Source: Rhodanobacter sp.
GTDB lineage: Bacteria > Pseudomonadota > Gammaproteobacteria > Xanthomonadales > Rhodanobacteraceae
Direction of reading: 5' to 3'
DNA: 64,000 nt
Assembly (NCBI GenBank): GCA_004298045.1
Contig: SCRM01000019.1
Location: 1-64,000, forward strand
Positions 61,922 through 64,000 of the stretch are shown piece after piece (position 1 is the stretch's first letter; every line of letters starts with the position of its first letter). Under the pieces are notes generated by a model that was not told where the DNA came from, did no database searches, and saw nothing but the letters and a program-made list of their open reading frames with translations. The translations under genes were made by a program, and so were the position numbers.

Positions 61922-63652
61922 ATGCGCGGACTGATCCCCGACAGCTTCATCGACGACCTGCTTGCCCGCGTCGACATCGTCGACGTGATCGAACGCCGGG
62001 TGCCGTTGAAAAAGGCCGGGCGCGAGTGGACGGCCTGCTGCCCGTTCCACGACGAGCGCACGCCCTCGTTCACGGTCAGCCCGACCAAGCAGTTTTTCCA
62101 CTGCTTCGGCTGCGGCGCGCACGGCAGCGCGATCAAGTTTCTGATGGATTACGAGCGGCTCGAGTTTCCCGACGCCGTCGAGGAGCTGGCGCAATCCGTC
62201 GGCCTCACCGTGCCGCGCGAAAACCGCGGCGGCGAGCGCCCGCGCGAAGACAAGACCGACCTCTACGCGCTGCTCGATGCCTGCGCACAGTGGTTCCAGG
62301 ATCAATTGCCGACCAGCCCCGAGGCGCAGGCGTACTGCAAGCAGCGCGGATTGGACGCCGCCATCATGGCCAATTTCCGCATCGGCTGGGCGCCGGCCGG
62401 GTACGACGGCCTGATCAAGGCGCTGGGCAACACGCCGCGGCGGATGGAACTGCTGGCCGAGGCCGGGATGGTTTCCAGCGGCGAGCGCGGCGGCAAGTAC
62501 GACCGCTTCCGCGAACGGCTGATGTTTCCGATTCTTGACCGCCGCGGCCGCGTGATCGCCTTCGGTGGGCGGGTGATTGGCGCCGACCAGGGGCCGAAAT
62601 ACCTCAACTCGCCGGAGACGCCGCTGTTCCACAAGGGTCGCGAGTTGTTTGCGCTGTGGCAGGTGAAACAGGCCAACCCCAAGCTCGCGCGCATCGTGGT
62701 GGTCGAGGGCTACATGGACGTCGCCGCGCTGCACCAGGCTGGGCTGCCGATTGCGGTGGCAACGCTCGGCACCGCGACCACGTCGGAACACGCCGAACGG
62801 CTGTTTCGCAGCGCCAACGACGTGGTGTTCTGCTTCGATGGCGACCGCGCCGGGCGTGCCGCGGCCTGGAAGGCGCTGGATGCTGCGTTGCCCTGCCTGC
62901 GCGACGGCCGGCAAGCGTATTTCCTGTTTCTGCCCGACCCGGAAGACCCCGATTCACTGGTGCGCAAGGAGGGCAAGGACGGCTTTCTTGCGCGTCTGAA
63001 CGCCGCCACGCCGCTGTCCGAGTATTTCTTTGAGCACCTCGCGCAAGATGTGGATACCGCCAGCCTCGACGGTCGCGCACGACTGGCCGAGCATGCGCGC
63101 CCACTGATTGCAAAGCTGCCCGACGGCGCGTTCCGCGACCTCATGGCCGATGAGCTGGAAAAGCGCACCGGCGCCCGCGCCATTCTCGCGCCCAGCGCAC
63201 CACGCAGCGCGCCCCGCCACACCAACGCCCAGCGTTCGCTGGTCCGCAGCGCCATTGCCCTGCTGCTGGCACAGCCGGGCATGGCCGATCGGGTCGACAA
63301 GCCCTACCGCTTCCTGCGCCTGGACAAGCCGGGCGTCGCACTGCTCGCCGAGCTGATGGATGTGGCGCGCAGCCGCCCCGGCATCAACGCGGCGATGCTG
63401 GTCGAACACTTTGCCGAGCGCAGTGAATACGCCGCGTTGCAAAAGCTGATGGTGACCGCGGTGATCGGCACACCCGAGGCACAACGCATCGAGTTTCTGG
63501 AGGCGCTGACGCGCATGGACGAGCAGGCCACGGCGCTGCGCCGCGAAGCCTTGCTCGCGAAGATGCGCGCGGCACCGCTCGACGACGCCGAAAAAGCCGA
63601 ACTGCGCGATCTGCTGGCGGCGCGTGTGCGACCGACTGCCACACCGGACTGA
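61922..63652 (+). CDS. dnaG: DNA primase
   Basis: DnaG makes the RNA primers for replication. The 576-residue protein (E. coli 581) has the zinc ribbon C40-H43-C61-C64 (CCPFHDERTPSF, FHCFGCGAHG), the RNA polymerase core with RFRERLMFPI and FGGRVIG, the Toprim motif VVVEGYMDV, the metal-binding FDGDRAGRAA, and a C-terminal helical domain that binds DnaB. The start is ATG 61922. It follows yqeY after a 398-base gap mostly filled by the antisense small gene. In E. coli rpoD comes next; here a DedA gene comes next. Confidence 0.97.
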   Translation: MRGLIPDSFIDDLLARVDIVDVIERRVPLKKAGREWTACCPFHDERTPSFTVSPTKQFFHCFGCGAHGSAIKFLMDYERLEFPDAVEELAQSVGLTVPRENRGGERPREDKTDLYALLDACAQWFQDQLPTSPEAQAYCKQRGLDAAIMANFRIGWAPAGYDGLIKALGNTPRRMELLAEAGMVSSGERGGKYDRFRERLMFPILDRRGRVIAFGGRVIGADQGPKYLNSPETPLFHKGRELFALWQVKQANPKLARIVVVEGYMDVAALHQAGLPIAVATLGTATTSEHAERLFRSANDVVFCFDGDRAGRAAAWKALDAALPCLRDGRQAYFLFLPDPEDPDSLVRKEGKDGFLARLNAATPLSEYFFEHLAQDVDTASLDGRARLAEHARPLIAKLPDGAFRDLMADELEKRTGARAILAPSAPRSAPRHTNAQRSLVRSAIALLLAQPGMADRVDKPYRFLRLDKPGVALLAELMDVARSRPGINAAMLVEHFAERSEYAALQKLMVTAVIGTPEAQRIEFLEALTRMDEQATALRREALLAKMRAAPLDDAEKAELRDLLAARVRPTATPD

Positions 63653-63713
63653 ATCGCCATGTGCCACCAGCCGAATATGGGATCATGCGGACTTGCGTGC
63701 GACTGGGGCGCCG

Positions 63714-64000
63714 ATGGAACTGCTTGACCGACTGATCACGATTTTTGCCGAGAACGGCTATGTCGCAGTGTGGCTCGCGCTGCTCGTCTGCGGCCTCGGT
63801 CTGCCGTTGCCGGAAGACGTGACGCTGGTGGCTGGCGGCGTGATCTCCGGGCTGGGCTACGCCAACGTGCACACCATGTTCATGCTGTGCATGGCCGGTG
63901 TCCTGCTGGGCGACGCCACCATGTTCATGATCGGTCGCCGTTTCGGCAAACGCATGCTCAAGTGGCGCTGGGTCGCCCGCATCGTCACCCCGCACCGCTA
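63714..64000 (+). CDS. DedA-family membrane protein, C-terminus cut by window edge
   Basis: From ATG 63714 the frame is open to the end of the window (95 complete codons). It begins MELLDRLITIFAENGYVAVW, then has the DedA pattern GLGLPLPEDVTLVAGGVISG, a second hydrophobic block, and GDATMFMIGRRFG, matching the family GDxxxYxIGRxxG. DedA proteins flip lipids or lipid carriers and protect membrane potential. Downstream parts are missing. GGGG before the start is the ribosome site. Confidence 0.9.
   Translation, partial: MELLDRLITIFAENGYVAVWLALLVCGLGLPLPEDVTLVAGGVISGLGYANVHTMFMLCMAGVLLGDATMFMIGRRFGKRMLKWRWVARIVTPHR

Overview
The window is high-GC DNA read as a chromosomal segment of a gammaproteobacterium, most likely a Xanthomonadales (Lysobacterales) member of the Rhodanobacter/Dyella/Luteibacter kind. 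This assignment is inference. It rests on protein style, a split class II ribonucleotide reductase, a large TonB-dependent receptor beside a TPR-sulfotransferase, a lipoyl-domain-fused E3 next to a two-lipoyl E2, and dispersed GGGATTCGGGATT-type repeats. No tRNA, rRNA or CRISPR array was seen.

Region 1 (1-8436) is accessory. It holds the end of an SseB-like gene, a small unknown gene, and a divergent XRE regulator with twin palindromic operators. A type I restriction-modification operon follows, in the order hsdR-hsdS-hsdM with 4-base overlaps. Then comes mobile debris: a dead IS3-family transposase with three in-frame stops, a terminator, and an array of 21-bp units resembling an IS21-type terminus.

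Region 2 (8467-12633) is a DNA-precursor operon. The adenosylcobalamin-dependent ribonucleotide reductase is split (nrdJ large part; small part with the redox tail), and a histone H1/AlgP-like gene sits between the halves. A probable NrdR box pair lies upstream.

Region 3 (12634-28414) carries a DegQ-like periplasmic protease, an ABC exporter pair, a small His-rich secreted protein, a TRIC-family membrane protein, an ECF sigma factor with a putative membrane anti-sigma partner, a DapB-family protein without the catalytic histidines, pyruvate dehydrogenase E3 and E2 (E1 is not in the window), and an ABC ATPase with a 1193-residue permease-M1 aminopeptidase fusion.

Region 4 (28415-46713) holds a broken small gene, a conserved unknown, thymidine kinase, Rep helicase, a TPR-sulfotransferase, a TonB-dependent receptor, an AI-2E family permease, an acid phosphatase lipoprotein, a possible small RNA, a lipoprotein, plsB-ubiE (phospholipid and ubiquinone synthesis), a DUF2249-FmdE-like pair and an EamA exporter.

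Region 5 (46839-64000) holds a Tat-exported phosphoesterase, proline iminopeptidase, a GGDEF-EAL protein, an M1 aminopeptidase, an alpha/beta hydrolase, a YgjP-like metallopeptidase, rdgC, an aromatic/aspartate aminotransferase, a YdcH-like protein with a GNAT acetyltransferase, tsaD, and the rpsU-yqeY-dnaG macromolecular-synthesis cluster running into a DedA gene cut by the window edge. The strongest leads for new biology are the histone-like gene inside the split reductase operon, the 21-bp array, the twin operators beside the restriction locus, the permease-aminopeptidase system, and the TPR-sulfotransferase with an altered PAPS loop next to a TonB receptor.
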